This document shows positions 34,415 to 43,996 of a stretch of DNA of 64,000 nt, in pieces. Origin of the DNA: Gaetbulibacter_A sp043876815 (lineage in GTDB: Bacteria > Bacteroidota > Bacteroidia > Flavobacteriales > Flavobacteriaceae); assembly GCF_043876815.1 (NCBI RefSeq), contig NZ_JBAWKA010000006.1, forward strand, positions 38,594 to 102,593. The letters run 5' to 3'. Position 1 is the first letter of the stretch; the number at the start of each line of letters is the position of its first letter. The translations under genes and the position numbers were made by a program. The notes under the pieces are model-generated. The model did no database searches and was not told the DNA's origin. It saw only the letters and a list, made by a program, of their open reading frames with translations.

Positions 34415-35719
34415 ATGAGTAATATAGTAGCCATTGTAGGACGACCCAATGTTGGTAAATCCACATTCTTCAACCGTTTAATTCAACGACGCGAAGCTAT
34501 TGTTGATGCCGTTAGTGGCGTTACTAGAGATCGCCATTATGGTAAAACGGATTGGAATGGGAAAGAATTTTCCCTTATCGATACTGGGGGTTATGTTTTA
34601 GGTAGTGATGATGTTTTTGAAGCTGAAATTGATAAACAAGTGGAATTGGCTATCGATGAAGCCGATGCCATTATTTTTATGGTTGATGTTGAAAGTGGTG
34701 TTACCGGTATGGATGAAGATGTTGCTGCCCTATTACGAAAGGTTGATAAACCTGTATTTCTGGTTGTGAATAAAGTAGATAATGCAGGTCGCGCAGCAGA
34801 CGCTGTTGAATTTTATTCCCTTGGTTTAGGGAACTATTATACCATCGCTAGTATTAGCGGCAGTGGTACGGGTGATTTACTGGATGATCTTGTTGAGGCA
34901 TTACCCGAAAAACCGGAAGTTGAGGAAGATATCTTACCGCGGTTTGCTGTAGTTGGCCGCCCTAATGCAGGAAAATCATCTTTTATTAATGCCTTGATTG
35001 GTGAGGATAGATATATTGTTACCGATATAGCAGGAACCACACGAGATGCGATCGATACAAAATATAATCGTTTTGGTTTTGAATTTAATTTGGTAGATAC
35101 AGCCGGAATTCGAAGAAAATCAAAAGTTAAAGAAGATCTGGAATTTTATTCGGTAATGCGCAGCGTGCGTGCTATTGAACATGCCGATGTATGCTTGGTC
35201 GTTTTAGATGCTACACGTGGATTCGATGGGCAGGTTCAAAATATATTTTGGTTGGCCGAACGTAACCGAAAGGGTATTGTTATTCTGGTAAACAAATGGG
35301 ATCTTGTAGAAAAGGACAACAAATCGTTAAAAGCTTACGAGAAAGCAATTAAAGCACAAATGGAACCTTTTACTGATGTTCCTGTGATATTCATGTCAGC
35401 GCTTACCAAACAGCGTATTTATAAAGCGATTGAAACTGCTGTTGAGGTTTATCAAAACCGCACCAAACGAATTAAGACAAGTAAACTTAATGAGGTTATG
35501 TTGCCTTTAATTGAAGCTTATCAGCCACCGGCTTATAAAGGAAAATACGTAAAAATTAAATATGTGATGCAGTTGCCTACACCACAGCCACAGTTTGCTT
35601 TTTTCTGTAATTTGCCACAATATGTTAAGGAACCCTACAAACGATTTCTGGAAAATAAACTACGCGAAAACTTTGATTTTACAGGTGTTCCGGTAAGCGT
35701 ATATATGCGGAAAAAGTAA
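34415..35719 (+). CDS. der: GTPase Der (EngA), 50S ribosome assembly
   Basis: A 434-residue protein with two tandem GTPase domains and a C-terminal KH-like domain, the layout unique to Der. The first domain has GRPNVGKS (8-15), DTGG and NKVD; the second has GRPNAGKS (about 180-187), GTTRDAIDT, DTAG and NKWD. The end block FCNLPQYVKEPYKRFLENKLRENFDFTGVPVSVYMRKK is typical. It acts in 50S subunit maturation and is essential in most bacteria. Length and motifs are normal. Confidence 0.98.
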   Translation: MSNIVAIVGRPNVGKSTFFNRLIQRREAIVDAVSGVTRDRHYGKTDWNGKEFSLIDTGGYVLGSDDVFEAEIDKQVELAIDEADAIIFMVDVESGVTGMDEDVAALLRKVDKPVFLVVNKVDNAGRAADAVEFYSLGLGNYYTIASISGSGTGDLLDDLVEALPEKPEVEEDILPRFAVVGRPNAGKSSFINALIGEDRYIVTDIAGTTRDAIDTKYNRFGFEFNLVDTAGIRRKSKVKEDLEFYSVMRSVRAIEHADVCLVVLDATRGFDGQVQNIFWLAERNRKGIVILVNKWDLVEKDNKSLKAYEKAIKAQMEPFTDVPVIFMSALTKQRIYKAIETAVEVYQNRTKRIKTSKLNEVMLPLIEAYQPPAYKGKYVKIKYVMQLPTPQPQFAFFCNLPQYVKEPYKRFLENKLRENFDFTGVPVSVYMRKK

Positions 35720-35864
35720 GGCTTTTAAAATTTTAGAATAGACTATATTTTGGGCCGTAATGTTTAGTGTTTAACTGGCTGTAAGGTCTCGAACAAGTCT
35801 ATTCCTCACAAGAAAAAATAATAGGGGAAGGCCATTTATTTTTTTTAAACTTTACCCTAAAACA

Positions 35865-36680
35865 TTACCATCCACCAGATGCACCGCCGCCTCCAAAGCC
35901 ACCGCCACCGAATCCTCCACCGAATCCGCCGCCGCCGCCGAAGCTGCCACCACCGGAGCTTCCACCAAAACCACCGCGTCCCAGATTGCTTAGAATAATA
36001 GCATCCCAAATATCAAATCCACGCCGTCTGCTACCTCGATTACCACCGCCTCTGCGTTTATTCTTGGATATTGCGATTATAATGATAATAAAAACGACAA
36101 TAAGGAAAAATGGGAATTTACTACCTTTTCTATTTTTTGTTGGTTTTCGGCTTCCTTCGTAAGCGCCTGTTAATACTTCAAAAATAGCATCAGAGCCACG
36201 AACAAGTCCGCCGTAATAATCATCATTTCTAAAATAAGGGATGATATCATTTTCTATAATTCGCTTTGACAGGGCATCAGTTAATAGGTGCTCAATGCCA
36301 TAGCCAGTATTAATTGCTATTCTTCTATCGTCCTTGGCAAGTAAAATAAGAATACCATTATCTTCTTTAGCCTGTCCGACACCCCATTTTTCTCCCCATT
36401 GTGCGCCTAAATAATTAATATTTTCACCTTGCGTTGAGGCAATGATAGCGATAACAATTTGAGTTGAAGTGGTATCTGAATAGCGTATGAGTTTTTGCTC
36501 TAATTGTTTTTTTTGAGACGCATCTAAAAGATGGTAGTAATCATAAACACTAGTTTGAAATTCTGGTTTATCAGGAATTTTGTATTGCGCAAATACAACA
36601 TTAAAAAATAAAAAAGTTGTACATAGAAGTAAAAGACGTTTCGTTTTTACAACATGTTTTATTAAGAATGTGCCTTGCAT
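35865..36680 (-). CDS. TPM-domain membrane protein with Gly-rich tail
   Basis: A 271-residue protein with an N-terminal signal/anchor (about 12-32, ending VVFAQ) and a TPM domain (about 35-170: VYDYYHLLDASQKKQLEQKL, NGILILLAKDDRRIAINTGYGIEHLLTD). A membrane helix (SKFPFFLIVVFIIIIIAIS, about 186-204) and a Gly/Phe/Ser-rich tail (GGGGFGGGFGGGG) follow. Such proteins are usual partners of LemA. In other bacteria the TPM domain has been linked to membrane-associated assembly or repair functions, but its role here is not known. It starts 5 bases after the soluble TPM gene, in a three-gene cluster with lemA. Confidence 0.9.
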   Translation of the reverse strand: MQGTFLIKHVVKTKRLLLLCTTFLFFNVVFAQYKIPDKPEFQTSVYDYYHLLDASQKKQLEQKLIRYSDTTSTQIVIAIIASTQGENINYLGAQWGEKWGVGQAKEDNGILILLAKDDRRIAINTGYGIEHLLTDALSKRIIENDIIPYFRNDDYYGGLVRGSDAIFEVLTGAYEGSRKPTKNRKGSKFPFFLIVVFIIIIIAISKNKRRGGGNRGSRRRGFDIWDAIILSNLGRGGFGGSSGGGSFGGGGGFGGGFGGGGFGGGGASGGW

Positions 36681-36685
36681 ACTGA

Positions 36686-37126
36686 TTATCCTTTAGAAAT
36701 GGCGTTAGGTAACTCGTTTTCGTCATTCTTCTTCCACGGAAAGAATTTTGCTAATTGCTCCCCTGATTTATGGATGCCTTCTATAAGACCCTGTTTAAAA
36801 TTACCGGCTTTAAAATGAGATTGCATCAGATTTTTGGTTGTATCCCAAAAATCATCAGGAACATTATCATGAATACCTTTATCGCCACAAATGGCAAAAG
36901 CTTTATCGGCAACAGCCAAGTAAATTAAAACCCCGTTGCTAAGTTTAGTTTGATCCATTTTAAGAAGGTGGAATACTTCAAGAGCACGTTCATAAACGTC
37001 ACCTTGAGCTTCCTTTTCAATATGAACCCGGATCTCCCCAGAAGTTCTTAATTCGGCAGCCTGAATGGCTTGAATAATCTCCTCTTCTTCAAGTGGTTTT
37101 AAAATATACTCTGTGGCTTTTGACAT
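36686..37126 (-). CDS. Soluble TPM-domain protein
   Basis: A 146-residue TPM-domain protein with no signal peptide or membrane helix. The domain is recognisable from AAELRTSGEIRVHIEKEAQGDVYERALEVFHLLKMDQTKLSNGVLIYLAVADKAFAICGDKGIHDNVPDDFW. It sits between lemA (10 bases) and the membrane TPM protein (5 bases). A cytoplasmic TPM next to a membrane TPM and LemA is a common Bacteroidota arrangement; the function is not established. Confidence 0.88.
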   Translation of the reverse strand: MSKATEYILKPLEEEEIIQAIQAAELRTSGEIRVHIEKEAQGDVYERALEVFHLLKMDQTKLSNGVLIYLAVADKAFAICGDKGIHDNVPDDFWDTTKNLMQSHFKAGNFKQGLIEGIHKSGEQLAKFFPWKKNDENELPNAISKG

Positions 37127-37136
37127 AAATTATGTT

Positions 37137-37727
37137 TTAATCAAAATTTACTTCAGGTGCTTTTTCGGCACCGGCTTCTGCTTTATAATAATCCATTGGA
37201 TCAAAATTAAATATACCGGCCAGTAGCGAGTTAGGGAAACGTTTAACGTGGCTATTATAATTTTCAACGGCTTCATTAAAGCGGTCTCTAGCGACATTTA
37301 TTCTGTTCTCAGTGCCTTCTAATTGACTTTGTAATTCGAGAAAGTTTTGATTAGCCTTGAGTTCCGGATAGCGTTCCACAGTTACAAGTAAACGCGATAA
37401 AGCAGAGCTCAATCCACTTTGAGCCTGATTAAAAGCGGCTAGCTGTTCAGGAGTTATGTTGCTAGGGTCAATCGTTGTTGAGGTAGCTTTTGCTCTTGCT
37501 TCAATAACTTGTGTTAGTGTGCTTTTTTCAAAATCTGCTGCACCTTTCACCGTATTCACTAGATTACCAATAAGGTCACTCCTTCTTTGGTAACTGCTTT
37601 CTACATTACCCCAGGTTTTGGTGGCATTTTCATTTAAATCAACAGCTTTGTTGTTGAAGCCTTTAGCCCAGGAATAAATTCCAAAGACGATTACAGCAAT
37701 AATAATTAATGGAAGCCATTTTTTCAT
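37137..37727 (-). CDS. LemA family protein
   Basis: A 196-residue protein with one N-terminal membrane helix (WLPLIIIAVIVFGIYSWA, residues 4-21) followed by a long helical, coiled-coil-like domain. Family hallmarks are the NEN..WGNVESSYQRRSDLIGNLVNTVKG block, SALSRLLVTVERYPELKANQNFLELQSQLEGTENRINVARDRFNEAVENYN and the end NSLLAGIFNFDP. It is the first gene of a cluster with two TPM proteins. LemA proteins are membrane-anchored with the helical part on one side; the molecular role is unknown. Confidence 0.95.
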   Translation of the reverse strand: MKKWLPLIIIAVIVFGIYSWAKGFNNKAVDLNENATKTWGNVESSYQRRSDLIGNLVNTVKGAADFEKSTLTQVIEARAKATSTTIDPSNITPEQLAAFNQAQSGLSSALSRLLVTVERYPELKANQNFLELQSQLEGTENRINVARDRFNEAVENYNSHVKRFPNSLLAGIFNFDPMDYYKAEAGAEKAPEVNFD

Positions 37728-37797
37728 TTTCGATTTGTTTTATGTTAATTTTTTGTGTGAGTTGCGTATCTTATTAGTTGATTATCTTACCAAAATG

Positions 37798-38127
37798 TTA
37801 CATCTGGTTTTTAATTTTAATCAACTCTGATTTGATGTTTTCGAGCTTGTCGATAATTTCAAACGTACTTAGGGCTTGTTTTTTTTCTTCTTTTAAATGG
37901 ATCTTCGCACCCTCCAGTGTAAAACCTCGTTCTTTTACCAAATGATAAATAAATTTGAGGTTTTTAATGTCTTCAGGTGTAAATTTCCGATTTCCCTTAG
38001 CGTTCTTTTTGGGCTGCAATACATCAAATTCCTTTTCCCAAAAACGGATCAATGAGGTATTTACCCCAAAGGCCTTGGCGACCTCGCCTATGGCATAATA
38101 TCGTTTTTCTGGTAAGTCTATATGCAT
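37798..38127 (-). CDS. MerR-family transcriptional regulator
   Basis: A 109-residue MerR-type protein. The winged helix-turn-helix is YAIGEVAKAFGVNTSLIRFWEKEFDVLQPKKNAKGNRKFTPEDIKNLKFIYHLV (residues 10-63), followed by a helix that would dimerise. No metal-binding cysteines or effector domain are seen, so the signal is unknown. Its start codon overlaps the M23 peptidase stop (TAATG), so the two are translated together. This pairing is common in Flavobacteriia, suggesting a cell-envelope connection. Confidence 0.92.
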   Translation of the reverse strand: MHIDLPEKRYYAIGEVAKAFGVNTSLIRFWEKEFDVLQPKKNAKGNRKFTPEDIKNLKFIYHLVKERGFTLEGAKIHLKEEKKQALSTFEIIDKLENIKSELIKIKNQM

Positions 38128-39098
38128 TAATCTAAAGATTGATTTTCCAATGAGGCTTGTTGTATCATTTTGTTATACTCTTCAGCGGTTAAACTGCCGT
38201 AGTAAAAGTTTATTGGATTTATGCGTCTACCATCTTTAAAAACTTCATAGTGTACATGAGGCCCGTCCGATCGTCCTGAGCTTCCTACAAATCCAATTAA
38301 GTCGCCTCGTTTTACACGTTGATTTCGGCGTACACTAAATTTATACATGTGGCCGTATAAGGTTTCATAACCGAATCCGTGATCAATGCGGATATGCTTT
38401 CCGTAACCACTAGAACGTGAATCAGCGCGTATCACGACGCCATCACCTGTAGCATAAATAGGGGTGCCTCGCGGTGCGGCAAAATCCATACCCAAATGCA
38501 TTTTTTTAGCTTTGGTAAACGGATCTGTTCTTACGCCATATCCAGAAGAAATACGCGAAAGTTCCTTATTACTTACGGGTTGTATCGCAGGTATTGCGGC
38601 TAATAATTTTTCTTTTTCAGCAGCAAGCTTGGCAATATCATCCAAAGATTTTGATTGCACTACGATCTCTTTTTGTAAAATATCCAGACGCTTACTGCTT
38701 TGAATGATGAGTTTCGAGTTATCAAAACCTTCGAGGTCTTTATAACGATTTACACCACCAAATCCGGCTTTACGTTGCTCTTCCGGTATCGGATTTGCCT
38801 CAAAATAAACACGGTATAAGTTATTATCACGGTCCGCAACATCAGCCAAAACAGCCTCTGCTTCGTCCATTTTCTTATTTAAAATATTGAATTGTAACTG
38901 CATATTTTGCAGTTCACGTTTTAGGGCCTTTTCTTTAGGAGATTCTACATACTGTCCTGCGATAAAAACAAACAGAAAGGCAAATAAAGCCGAGGCCAGT
39001 AAAAACATTGCGGCGTATTTGAACGTTGTTCTTTTTTTTCGTTCAATCCGCTTATAGGATAATGTTTCAGAATCGTAATAATATTTTACCTTACTCAT
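38127..39098 (-). CDS. M23-family (LytM) zinc peptidase, membrane-anchored
   Basis: The ATG at 39098 is preferred because MSKVKYYYDSETLSYKR is a typical start for this family; the longer frame adds 12 unconvincing residues. The product has 323 residues with a membrane helix (about 31-52), a coiled coil (about 60-170) and a C-terminal LytM domain. The domain contains HLGMDFA (zinc His and Asp), GYGKHIRIDHGFGYETLYGHM and HVHYE, so all zinc ligands are present and the enzyme should be active on peptidoglycan cross-links. It overlaps the MerR gene by one base. Confidence 0.93.
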   Translation of the reverse strand: MSKVKYYYDSETLSYKRIERKKRTTFKYAAMFLLASALFAFLFVFIAGQYVESPKEKALKRELQNMQLQFNILNKKMDEAEAVLADVADRDNNLYRVYFEANPIPEEQRKAGFGGVNRYKDLEGFDNSKLIIQSSKRLDILQKEIVVQSKSLDDIAKLAAEKEKLLAAIPAIQPVSNKELSRISSGYGVRTDPFTKAKKMHLGMDFAAPRGTPIYATGDGVVIRADSRSSGYGKHIRIDHGFGYETLYGHMYKFSVRRNQRVKRGDLIGFVGSSGRSDGPHVHYEVFKDGRRINPINFYYGSLTAEEYNKMIQQASLENQSLD

Positions 39099-39108
39099 TA
39101 AATTATAG

Positions 39109-39116
39109 TATTTTTG
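39109..39116 (+). promoter_or_regulatory. Candidate -7 promoter box upstream of alaS
   Basis: TATTTTTG matches TAnnTTTG on the plus strand, 195 bases before alaS and next to the divergent peptidase start. It would give a long leader, so its role for alaS is uncertain. Confidence 0.3.
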
Positions 39117-39311
39117 CTGAAAAATAAGATGCATTTAGCAGCTTATCGATAAGCAAACGATGAAACTTTTTAAATAGTATTTCGGAGTAAAACCGTAATA
39201 CGAACAAAAAAAGAATTCTTTTACCACTCATTTAAAAAATGAGATAGTAAAGATAATCATTGTTTTGTGAAATATACAATATATCATAAAATAGCCAAGC
39301 ATTAAACACGA

Positions 39312-41924
39312 ATGAAATCAAAGGAAATTCGCTCAAAGTTTTTAAGTTTTTTTGAAGATAAACAACATACGATCGTACCATCAGCACCTATGGTGGTAAA
39401 AAACGATCCAACCCTTATGTTTGTGAATTCTGGAATGGCCCCTTTTAAAGAATATTTTTTGGGTAATGCAAAGCCAAAAAGTAACCGACTTACCGATTCG
39501 CAAAAGTGTTTACGTGTTTCAGGAAAACATAACGACCTGGAGGAAGTTGGTTATGATACCTACCACCATACCTTGTTTGAAATGTTGGGGAACTGGAGTT
39601 TCGGTGATTATTTTAAAGAAGAAGCCATTGCCTGGGCGTGGGAACTCCTTACTGAAGTATTTGGGATCGATAAAGGTATTTTATATGTAACCGTGTTCGA
39701 AGGTGATGAAGGAGATGGTTTACCTTTAGATACTGAAGCTTATGATATCTGGAAGCGTTATATCGCTGAAGATCGGATTTTAAAAGGTAATAAAAACGAT
39801 AATTTCTGGGAAATGGGCGATCAGGGACCCTGCGGACCATGTAGTGAAATTCATGTAGATATTCGCTCCGCGGAAGAAAAGGCCAAAATTCCGGGGGAGG
39901 CATTGATCAATCAGGATCATCCACAAGTTGTAGAGATCTGGAATCTCGTATTTATGCAATATAATCGAAAGGCCAGTGGGAAACTTGAGGTTTTACCTAA
40001 TAAACATATCGATACCGGTATGGGCTTTGAACGCTTGTGTATGGTGCTTCAGGGAAAACAATCTAATTACGATACCGATGTGTTTACCCCTTTGATCAAG
40101 GAATTAGAAACGCTTACAGGAAAAGGTTATGGTCGTGATAACAAAACTGATGTGGCGATTCGTGTGATTGCCGACCATGTGCGCGCTGTGGCATTCTCTA
40201 TAGCCGACGGGCAGTTGCCAAGCAACACGGGTGCCGGTTATGTGATCCGACGTATATTGCGTCGTGCTGTGCGTTATGGATTCACGTTTTTAGAACAAAA
40301 GGAGCCGTTCATTTATAAATTAGTGGACGTTTTGAGTCGTCAAATGGGCGAATCCTTTCCTGAGATCAGCGATCAAAAAAGTTTAGTTCAAAACGTGATC
40401 AAAGAAGAAGAGCATTCATTTCTACGAACACTCGACCAAGGACTGGTTTTGTTGCAAGGTATTGTTGACGCTACAAAAGGTGATACCGTATCAGGTGATA
40501 AAGCCTTTGAATTATACGATACTTACGGTTTTCCTATTGATTTAACCGCTTTGATCCTTTCTGAAAAAGGTTTGAAGTTGGATAAGGTTGGATTTGAAAA
40601 AGAACTTAAAAAACAAAAAGATCGCTCACGTGCTGCAAGTGAAATGAATACCGATGACTGGACCGTGCTTATCGATGATACTGATGAAAACTTCGTAGGT
40701 TATGACACTCTGGAATCCAATATTAATATTACTCGATATCGAAAAGTAAGTTCGAAAAAAGGAGGTGATATGTTCCAGCTGGTATTTAATGTTACGCCGT
40801 TTTATCCCGAAGGTGGTGGTCAGGTTGGTGACAAGGGTTATCTGGAAGATGCCCGTGGTAATGTGATTTATATCCTCGATACTAAAAAAGAGAATAATGT
40901 TATCATTCATTTGGCTAAAAACCTACCTAAGCATTTAGATGAAAGCTTTACAGCAGTAGTTAATGAAACAGCAAGGTTCCGCACAGCTTGTAATCACAGT
41001 GCAACACACTTATTGCATCAGGCATTGCGCGAGGTTCTAGGTACCCATGTACAACAAAAAGGAAGTGCCGTTCATGATAAATATTTGCGTTTTGATTTTT
41101 CACATTTTTCGAAGGTTAGCCCTGAGGAATTACAGGAAGTTGAAAATTTTGTAAACGCTCGTATAGCTGAAAATTTACCACTTCAGGAGCGCCGTAATAT
41201 TCCAAAAGAGGAAGCCTTAGCTGAAGGTGCTATGAGCCTCTTTGGTGAAAAATATGGAGATAATGTGCGCACGATCCGCTTTGGACAATCCATCGAACTT
41301 TGTGGTGGGACGCATGTGGAGAACACTGGTGATATTTGGCATTTCAAGATATTATCGGAGGGCGCCGTTGCTGCAGGGGTACGCCGAATAGAGGCCATTA
41401 CTAATGCAGCTGCCAAAGATTTTTACGTGGAAAACAGTCAGGCTTTTGCTGAGGTAAAAGCTTTACTAAACAACACTAAAGACCCAGTTAAGGCCGTGAA
41501 GAATCTTCAAGACGAAAATACCGATCTTAAAAAAGAAATTGAAAGCTTGCTCAAAGAGAAGGCAGGAAATATTAAAGACAACTTGAAGCAAGAACTCAAA
41601 GATGTAAACGGAGTGCAGTTTTTGGCTAAAAAACTAGATCTGGATGCCGGAGGCTTAAAAGATGTTGCATTTGAACTTGGTAGTCAATACGAAAATGCCT
41701 TTTTGCTTTTGGCTTCTGAACAAGGTGAAAAAGCATTGTTGAGCTGTTATATCTCTAAATCTTTAGTGGAAGAACGAAATCTTAATGCAGGACAGGTTGT
41801 GCGCGATTTAGGAAAATATATTCAAGGCGGCGGCGGCGGACAAGCCTTTTTCGCAACGGCGGGAGGAAAAAATCCAGCCGGCATTCCTGAAGTGCTCGAG
41901 AAGGCGCTGGCCTATATCCAATAA
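39312..41924 (+). CDS. alaS: Alanine--tRNA ligase
   Basis: An 870-residue AlaRS of full length. The class II catalytic core is at the N-terminus (IRSKFLSFFEDKQHTIVPSAPMVVKNDPTLMFVNSGMAPFKEYFLG, DTYHHTLFEMLGNWSFGDYFK). The editing domain has zinc ligands His562, His566 (NHSATH), Cys664 and His668 (CGGTH). The C-Ala domain ends in GGGGGQAFFATAGG. It charges tRNA-Ala and clears mischarged Ser or Gly. The GSCFA gene follows 23 bases later. Confidence 0.99.
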   Translation: MKSKEIRSKFLSFFEDKQHTIVPSAPMVVKNDPTLMFVNSGMAPFKEYFLGNAKPKSNRLTDSQKCLRVSGKHNDLEEVGYDTYHHTLFEMLGNWSFGDYFKEEAIAWAWELLTEVFGIDKGILYVTVFEGDEGDGLPLDTEAYDIWKRYIAEDRILKGNKNDNFWEMGDQGPCGPCSEIHVDIRSAEEKAKIPGEALINQDHPQVVEIWNLVFMQYNRKASGKLEVLPNKHIDTGMGFERLCMVLQGKQSNYDTDVFTPLIKELETLTGKGYGRDNKTDVAIRVIADHVRAVAFSIADGQLPSNTGAGYVIRRILRRAVRYGFTFLEQKEPFIYKLVDVLSRQMGESFPEISDQKSLVQNVIKEEEHSFLRTLDQGLVLLQGIVDATKGDTVSGDKAFELYDTYGFPIDLTALILSEKGLKLDKVGFEKELKKQKDRSRAASEMNTDDWTVLIDDTDENFVGYDTLESNINITRYRKVSSKKGGDMFQLVFNVTPFYPEGGGQVGDKGYLEDARGNVIYILDTKKENNVIIHLAKNLPKHLDESFTAVVNETARFRTACNHSATHLLHQALREVLGTHVQQKGSAVHDKYLRFDFSHFSKVSPEELQEVENFVNARIAENLPLQERRNIPKEEALAEGAMSLFGEKYGDNVRTIRFGQSIELCGGTHVENTGDIWHFKILSEGAVAAGVRRIEAITNAAAKDFYVENSQAFAEVKALLNNTKDPVKAVKNLQDENTDLKKEIESLLKEKAGNIKDNLKQELKDVNGVQFLAKKLDLDAGGLKDVAFELGSQYENAFLLLASEQGEKALLSCYISKSLVEERNLNAGQVVRDLGKYIQGGGGGQAFFATAGGKNPAGIPEVLEKALAYIQ

Positions 41925-41947
41925 AAAGCACGCGATTTTAATTTGAT

Positions 41948-42889
41948 ATGAAACTACAGACCAAAATACCTTTAAAACAGGCGTCAAATCTGATAGATTA
42001 CGATTCTCGTTTGGTATTATTGGGGTCTTGTTTTTCTGAAAATATTGGAACAATTTTTTCGGAGTTTCAATTTCAAACGGTTCAAAATCCATTTGGGATC
42101 TTGTTTCATCCCGAAGCTATTGAGCGTTTTATTCAGCGGTCACTTGATGATTATCATTATGATGCTAAAGATGTTTTTTTCCATAACGAACGATGGCACT
42201 GTTTAGACGCACACTCCCGACTTAGCACACCTGTTAAAGAGGTGCTTATTGAAAATTTAAATTCGAAAAGTGTTTCCGGGAAAGCGGCCATTTTAGAAGC
42301 AACACACATCATCCTAACTCTAGGAACTGCCCGGGGATACCGCTTTAATGAAACCAATCGACTTGTGGCAAATTGTCATAAGTTGCCACAAGATCAGTTC
42401 AGCAAAATACTTTTTGAGGTGAAAGAGGTTAAACAGTCTTTAACGAATATGGTGAATCTCATTCTATCTGTCAATCAAAAAGCCAGTATCATATTTACAG
42501 TGTCACCGGTCCGACATTTAAAGGATGGTTTTGTTGAAAACATGCAAAGCAAAGCTCATTTAATTGCTGCAATACACCAAATTAAAACAGAGGAGGTTTC
42601 TTATTTTCCGGCCTATGAATTGATGATGGACGAGCTTCGGGATTATCGATTCTATGAAGAAGATATGATCCACCCCAATAAAACTGCAATTGCATATATT
42701 TGGGATCGGTTTAAATCGGTATGGCTCTCACCGGAAGCCGAAAAAACAATGGAAGCCGTTTCAAAAATACAAAGGGGTCTGCAACACAAACCTTTTAATG
42801 CCGATTCTATTGCTCATAAGGCATTTCTTCAAAAATTAGAAACACAAAAGGCCATACTTCAAAGGCGTTATCAGCACATAAAATTTTAG
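41948..42889 (+). CDS. GSCFA-domain protein
   Basis: A 313-residue protein named after its motif: LLGSCFSENIG (residues 23-33) is followed by NPFGILFHPEAIERFI, then THIILTLGTARGYRF and the end region FYEEDMIHPNKTAIAYIWDRF. The GSCFA family resembles the SGNH/GDSL esterase fold, with the Ser of GSCFSEN and the Asp/His of DMIHP as possible catalytic residues. No signal peptide is seen. The substrate is unknown. It follows alaS directly and is probably in the same transcript. Confidence 0.9.
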   Translation: MKLQTKIPLKQASNLIDYDSRLVLLGSCFSENIGTIFSEFQFQTVQNPFGILFHPEAIERFIQRSLDDYHYDAKDVFFHNERWHCLDAHSRLSTPVKEVLIENLNSKSVSGKAAILEATHIILTLGTARGYRFNETNRLVANCHKLPQDQFSKILFEVKEVKQSLTNMVNLILSVNQKASIIFTVSPVRHLKDGFVENMQSKAHLIAAIHQIKTEEVSYFPAYELMMDELRDYRFYEEDMIHPNKTAIAYIWDRFKSVWLSPEAEKTMEAVSKIQRGLQHKPFNADSIAHKAFLQKLETQKAILQRRYQHIKF

Positions 42890-43217
42890 ATATTTCACAA
42901 TTTTAAGAATTTCGTTTTGAAGGAATTACACTTAAATTATGCGTTTCGACGAAATATTTTCTTTTAAAAAAGGACTAAATACCTCCTATTGAGGATTACC
43001 GTAAAGGAGTACTCAATATTTTATATAATTTCACCATGGAAACAAGAAATTCATGTTTTTCAGAATATAGTTATTGTTAAAGTTTAGTATGTAGTTTTTA
43101 AAAATTAGTAAACAAAATGCGTTTAGAATAAAAAAAATAATTTTATCAAAAACGTAGTGTTAATCCAGTAACGGTTTTTTTTGCCCCAAATCAAAACCAA
43201 AAAGAGGAATTAATTTC

Positions 43218-43275
43218 AAAAGCTTCAGCGTTCTCTAAAAGACCTTCCCTCGGGTGAGTATTTGCTGAAGCTTTT
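43218..43275. repeat. 12-bp inverted repeat, hairpin with 34-base interior
   Basis: AAAAGCTTCAGC (43218-43229) pairs perfectly with GCTGAAGCTTTT (43264-43275). The interior contains a small CCC-TC-GGG hairpin. This could fold as an RNA element; there is no gene close on either side. Confidence 0.7.
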
Positions 43276-43710
43276 AACTAACAAGGTTTATGCTTTAGAA
43301 AAATTAATTAAAAGATAATCCCTCAAAATTCATCCATTGAACTAAAAAAGTATGCTATGAAAAAGTGATTGCTATTATTCTCCCAGAAACACTCCCAGCC
43401 CTAATTTCAACACCTCAGATTTACTGTAAAATTGGGTTGCTGTTTGACTACATTATATGTAGTAAATTCCAGTAGTTTTAGTTAGGAATACCTAAAAGTT
43501 CCGCCACAGGAGTTTCTGATGATCAGTTTTTGATCATCGCTTCTGATTAATTATTTGAGTAGTTTAATTGGAACAGCTTACCCGTGATATAGGGCTGCAA
43601 GGAGTGTTAAAAGATTGCGATTGAACTTTTTTAATAACATTTAGTCGAAAATTTTACCCAAAAAAAGGGATTTTGAAGTACATTAGTTCTGCTATTAATC
43701 AGTTCATATT

Positions 43711-43751
43711 AAAACACCAGACTTAAAACAACCGTTTTAGTTTGGTGTTTT
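43711..43751 (+). terminator. Long terminator-like hairpin in the gene-free interval
   Basis: AAAACACCAGAC pairs with GTTTGGTGTTTT (one G-T wobble), and the inner TAAAAC pairs with GTTTTA around an AACC loop. A T-rich tail follows on the plus strand. No plus-strand gene ends within 800 bases, so it would terminate an unannotated transcript from the gap. Confidence 0.65.
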
Positions 43752-43996
43752 TGTTTTTGAAACTTTAAATGGGTACAAGAAATTCGCTGATATCCAAAGT
43801 TAATCTAACCTTAAGTTAAAAAGAGGACTTAGTGGTAACTGTAGTTTCTATAAGTCAAAAATTGAATTAGGTTAGTTTTAGGTTACCTAAGTCGAATAAA
43901 ACGAATGTTTTTTTGCTTTCGTGTAAAGCATTTTCTTTTCATCAGGTTCTTAACTTTTATGTATCTTCATACTTTAAAACTGTTATATTCTTTCAC

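Larger units (their letters stand above)
42890..43996. other. 1.1-kb gene-free, hairpin-rich interval
   Basis: No convincing coding frame was found on either strand. The interval holds a perfect 12-bp inverted repeat with a 34-base spacer (43218-43229 with 43264-43275), a 7-bp palindrome (43447-43463), an 8-bp hairpin (43518-43538) and a strong terminator-like hairpin (43711-43751). A minus-strand TAACTTTG box lies at 43795-43802. None of the conserved cores of tmRNA, RNase P RNA or SRP RNA was recognised. A non-coding RNA or decayed DNA is possible. Confidence 0.5.

Noticed and set aside
43367..43485. Possible signal-peptide-like start MKK and a following short frame in the gene-free interval
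   Set aside because: The frame stops after three codons; the continued frame needs a shift and gives 36 residues without family resemblance.
42890..43996. Known structural RNAs (tmRNA, RNase P RNA, SRP RNA)
   Set aside because: None of their conserved core sequences was found in the interval.
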